64,000 nucleotides of DNA from Pseudalkalibacillus sp051842935 (GTDB taxonomy: Bacteria > Bacillota > Bacilli > Bacillales > Fictibacillaceae), in the NCBI RefSeq assembly GCF_051842935.1, contig NZ_JBPXRR010000001.1, positions 2,666,001 through 2,730,000 on the forward strand, in the 5' to 3' direction. Position 1 is the first letter of the stretch; the number at the start of each line of letters is the position of its first letter. Of the stretch, positions 61,798-64,000 are shown piece by piece. The position numbers were made by a program, and so were the translations under genes. The notes under the pieces are model-generated. The model was not told where the DNA came from. It made no database searches and was given only the letters and a program-made list of their open reading frames with translations.

Positions 61798-61857
61798 ACA
61801 AGCCTAATCACGAATCGTAAGCATTCACCTATATACAGTAAAAATTAGGCTAAATAA

Positions 61858-61880
61858 AAAGCTCCCGAAATGGGAGCTTT
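61858..61880 (-). terminator. Terminator of the YitT-family gene
   Basis: A perfect 9-bp inverted repeat AAAGCTCCC/GGGAGCTTT followed on the minus strand by TTATTTAG, just after the stop codon. Confidence 0.85.
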
Positions 61881-61883
61881 CCT

Positions 61884-62747
61884 TTATTGACTGAATCCTT
61901 CACCTAAAACTTCGTGGGCATTGACGATGATGACAAAGGCGTTTGGATCCACTTTTTTCACGTGTTGTTTCAATCGGGTCACTTCAAATTGTTCCACGAC
62001 ACACATAAGCATCGGACGCTCGTGATCGGTGAATCCACCTGTCGCTTTAATGCGCGTCACACCACGGTCGATTTCTTTGAAGATTTCATCCCGCACTTCG
62101 TCCTCATGCTGCGTAATGATGTACGCCATCTTAGAATAACCGAGTCCCATCTGTACAACGTCGATCGTTTTTGCCGTCAAGAACATACCGATCATCGCAT
62201 AGAGCGCTTGTTCAATAGAGAAAACGAACGCCGAAGCCGTTACGATTGCACCATCGATGGATAGAACGCAAAGACCTAGGGAGATTCCTGTATATTTGTG
62301 GACGATTTGAGCCGCTAGGTCGATTCCACCCGTTGAAGCTTTTCCGCGGAACACGATCCCGAGTCCTAAACCGACCCCGAGACCTCCGAACAATGCCCCT
62401 AGCAAAGGATCGTTCGTAACCGGTTCTGCCCCCTCCGATAAGAAGACGACGAATGGTAAAAACAGCGTTCCGATCAGCGTTTTCACCCCGAAGTTTTTCC
62501 CAAGGATGACCACGCCTGCTATGAACAATGGAATATTCAACGACCACTGGACGATCGAAGGCATCCATCCAAATAAATTTTTCAAAATCAAACTGATCCC
62601 GACAACACCGCCTGAAGCGATATTGTTCGGTGCTAGAAACAAGTTGAATGCTAACGCGACAAAAGCGGAACCGATCAAAACGAATAGATAATCGAGTGCC
62701 GTCAGAACTTTAGGATTTACTTTATTGCGTCGAACTGCCATCATCAT
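61884..62747 (-). CDS. yvjA: YitT family membrane protein, YvjA-like
   Basis: A 287-residue protein with about five membrane helices (residues 15-200) of the YitT/DUF161 family, and a C-terminal soluble DUF2179 domain (MAYIITQHEDEVRDEIFKEIDRGVTRIKATGGFT). The glycine-rich GGVVGISLILKNLFG and GLGVGLGLGIVFRGKASTGG segments are typical. Function is not established. Its position between prfB and the division genes matches yvjA of B. subtilis. Two promoter-like sequences lie upstream, and an inverted repeat spans the nearer -10. Confidence 0.88.
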   Translation of the reverse strand: MMMAVRRNKVNPKVLTALDYLFVLIGSAFVALAFNLFLAPNNIASGGVVGISLILKNLFGWMPSIVQWSLNIPLFIAGVVILGKNFGVKTLIGTLFLPFVVFLSEGAEPVTNDPLLGALFGGLGVGLGLGIVFRGKASTGGIDLAAQIVHKYTGISLGLCVLSIDGAIVTASAFVFSIEQALYAMIGMFLTAKTIDVVQMGLGYSKMAYIITQHEDEVRDEIFKEIDRGVTRIKATGGFTDHERPMLMCVVEQFEVTRLKQHVKKVDPNAFVIIVNAHEVLGEGFSQ

Positions 62748-62781
62748 GTCGTACCACTCACTTTATGTAAAAGGAAATTTT

Positions 62782-62816
62782 GGTAGTGTTATAACCTTAA
62801 AAAGTATATCACTACC
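62782..62816. promoter_or_regulatory. Inverted repeat over the proximal yvjA promoter
   Basis: GGTAGTGTTATA and TATATCACTACC form a 12-bp inverted repeat with one mismatch. It encloses a minus-strand -10 TATACT (62803-62808), with -35 TTACTT at 62825-62830. It could be an operator or an RNA hairpin. Confidence 0.45.
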
Positions 62817-62839
62817 TCGTGATTAAGTAAATTTTCCGA

Positions 62840-62869
62840 TTATTAGCACTAGTTTGTCTATAAAGTCAA
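62840..62869 (-). promoter_or_regulatory. Distal yvjA promoter
   Basis: On the minus strand, -35 TTGACT (62864-62869), 18-bp spacer and -10 TAATAA (62840-62845), about 95 bp before the start. Confidence 0.5.
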
Positions 62870-62927
62870 GTGGCACAAGGGATGAGAGTTTTGTTTCAGA
62901 GTGTGTTCGACATCTTTTACGAATCGT

Positions 62928-62945
62928 CAATCAAACGTTTGATTG
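62928..62945. promoter_or_regulatory. Palindrome CAATCAAACGTTTGATTG
   Basis: A perfect 18-bp palindrome with the same CAAACGTTTG core as the pair at 816-859. It lies 180 bp upstream of yvjA, after the prfB terminator. TetR-type operator is a guess from architecture. Confidence 0.5.
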
Positions 62946-62973
62946 GCACTGCATCATCACTGTAAAACTGCGG

Positions 62974-63010
62974 CAAAAACAACGGGGACAACGTTTTTCC
63001 GCTGTCCCCG
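62974..63010 (-). terminator. Terminator of prfB
   Basis: A perfect 8-bp inverted repeat CGGGGACA/TGTCCCCG with a 12-nt loop, followed on the minus strand by TTGTTTTTG, 12 bp after the prfB stop. Confidence 0.85.
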
Positions 63011-63021
63011 GTTTCACACGA

Positions 63022-64000
63022 TTATTTAATTCTAGAACGAAGATAAGCGTCGATGAATGGGTCGATTTCGCCATCCATGACCGCGTTGATGTTTCCGATT
63101 TCCACATTCGTACGGTGATCCTTCGCCATACTGTATGGATGGAAAACGTAAGAACGAATCTGGCTTCCCCAGCCGATTTCTTTCTGCTCACCACGGATTT
63201 CATTGAGCTCGGCTTGCTGCTCTTCAATCTTCTTCTGATAGAGCTTCGCTTTCAACATCTTCATTGCACGTTCACGGTTTTTGATCTGAGAACGCTCAGT
63301 TTGACATGACACAATCGTGTTCGTAGGAACGTGTGTCATACGAACCGCCGAGTCAGTCGTGTTGACGTGCTGACCACCAGCTCCACTAGCACGATACGTG
63401 TCCACCTTGATTTCATCCGGCTTCAATTCGATTTCGATATCATCGCTTAACTCAGGCATAACCTCACAAGAAACGAAGGACGTATGACGACGACCAGATG
63501 AGTCAAATGGCGAAATTCGCACGAGACGATGAACACCTTTCTCCGCTTTCAAGTATCCATAAGCATTGTGCCCTTTGATTGATAGGGTCACACTCTTCAC
63601 GCCGGCTTCGTCACCAGGTAAGTAGTCGAGCGTTTCGACCTTGAACCCTTTATTTTCCGCCCAACGCGTATACATTCGTAAAAGCATAGAAGCCCAATCC
63701 TGGGACTCTGTTCCACCGGCACCTGGATGGAGCTCAAGAATCGCATTGTTCTTATCATGCGGTTCACTGAGAAGAAGCGTCAGCTCGAAATCTCCCATCT
63801 GTTTCGAGAGTTCCTTCAATTCGCCTTCCAGCTCACTTTGTAAGTCCGCGTCTTCCTCTTCTTTTACAAGCTCATAGGAAACTTCAAGGTTTTCAAACGT
63901 TTCCTGAAGCTCACGGAATTCGTTGACCACTTCTTTCAAACCATTCACTTCGCCGATGACCGTTTGCGCCGTATCCTGGTTATCCCAAAAATCCGGCTCT
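63022..64000 (-). CDS. prfB: Peptide chain release factor 2 (cut by window edge)
   Basis: About 325 C-terminal residues of RF2 lie in the window; the frame stays open to the right edge. The stop-codon recognition tripeptide SPF is in RISPFDSSGRRH, and the catalytic GGQ in ASGAGGQHVNTTDSAVR. RF2 terminates translation at UGA and UAA. In most bacteria prfB has an in-frame UGA near codon 25 that needs a programmed +1 frameshift; that site would lie beyond the window, so it cannot be checked. The apparent ATG at 63948 is internal. Confidence 0.96.
   Translation of the reverse strand, partial: EPDFWDNQDTAQTVIGEVNGLKEVVNEFRELQETFENLEVSYELVKEEEDADLQSELEGELKELSKQMGDFELTLLLSEPHDKNNAILELHPGAGGTESQDWASMLLRMYTRWAENKGFKVETLDYLPGDEAGVKSVTLSIKGHNAYGYLKAEKGVHRLVRISPFDSSGRRHTSFVSCEVMPELSDDIEIELKPDEIKVDTYRASGAGGQHVNTTDSAVRMTHVPTNTIVSCQTERSQIKNRERAMKMLKAKLYQKKIEEQQAELNEIRGEQKEIGWGSQIRSYVFHPYSMAKDHRTNVEIGNINAVMDGEIDPFIDAYLRSRIK

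Noticed and set aside
63022..63948. prfB starting at 63948
   Set aside because: The frame remains open to the right edge and the upstream residues are typical of RF2, so this Met is internal; the frameshift site is outside the window.

Overview
The window is a chromosomal segment of a Firmicute of the family Bacillaceae, probably a spore former. Moderate G+C, strong AGGAGG-type ribosome binding sites and a Bacillus subtilis-like core gene order support this: rapZ-yvcI-trxB-(TPR)-his, yvoF-ppaX-yvoD-lgt-hprK, yvlBD-uvrA-uvrB, csbA, minJ-ctpB, ftsX-ftsE, yvjA-prfB. Almost all core genes lie on the minus strand. No tRNA, rRNA, prophage, transposase or CRISPR array is visible.
Layout. 1-4 kb: rapZ (cut by the window edge), a Nudix hydrolase, thioredoxin reductase and a TPR/helix-turn-helix protein. 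4-10.5 kb: a complete eight-gene histidine operon (hisZGDBHAFI). 10.8-16.5 kb: a metalloprotease-like lipoprotein, an unknown protein, then yvoF-ppaX-yvoD-lgt-hprK. 16.7-26.8 kb: a GNAT protein, a PerR-type P1B4 metal ATPase, the yvl envelope genes and uvrBA with a LexA-like box. 27-31 kb: small plus-strand genes and pruA. 31-44.2 kb: a large catabolic operon. 44.5-50.5 kb: csbA, an exosporium-like protein, two convergent glycosyltransferases, minJ and ctpB. 50.8-56.5 kb: a plus-strand oligopeptide ABC importer. 56.5-64 kb: an M23 murein hydrolase with ftsXE, DUF4166/DCC genes, a collagen-like protein, a YitT-family protein and prfB (cut by the window edge).
The main accessory feature is the 13-kb operon at 31124-44167. 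It encodes a two-component FADH2-type aromatic hydroxylase, an IclR regulator, and every enzyme from 3-hydroxyanthranilate to pyruvate and acetyl-CoA: 3-HAA dioxygenase, ACMS decarboxylase, aminomuconate semialdehyde dehydrogenase, aminomuconate deaminase, 4-oxalocrotonate tautomerase and decarboxylase, hydratase, aldolase and acetaldehyde dehydrogenase. A complete TRAP transporter closes the operon. The best reading is anthranilate uptake and catabolism through 3-hydroxyanthranilate. The operon has a good sigma-A promoter, repeated operator-like motifs upstream, and a full cre consensus between the regulator and the dioxygenase. It sits between csbA and uvrB, which are neighbours in B. subtilis.
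The intergenic regions are unusually rich in repeats. There are two 21-bp-period tandem arrays of unrelated sequence, a 5 x 52-bp array in which each unit is a potential stem-loop, GGTACC/GGTGCC palindrome-hairpin elements (one set inside the opp operon), a composite inverted-repeat element near 19.6-19.9 kb, and CAAACGTTTG palindromes at two distant loci. Promoter and operator calls rest on motif reading only.
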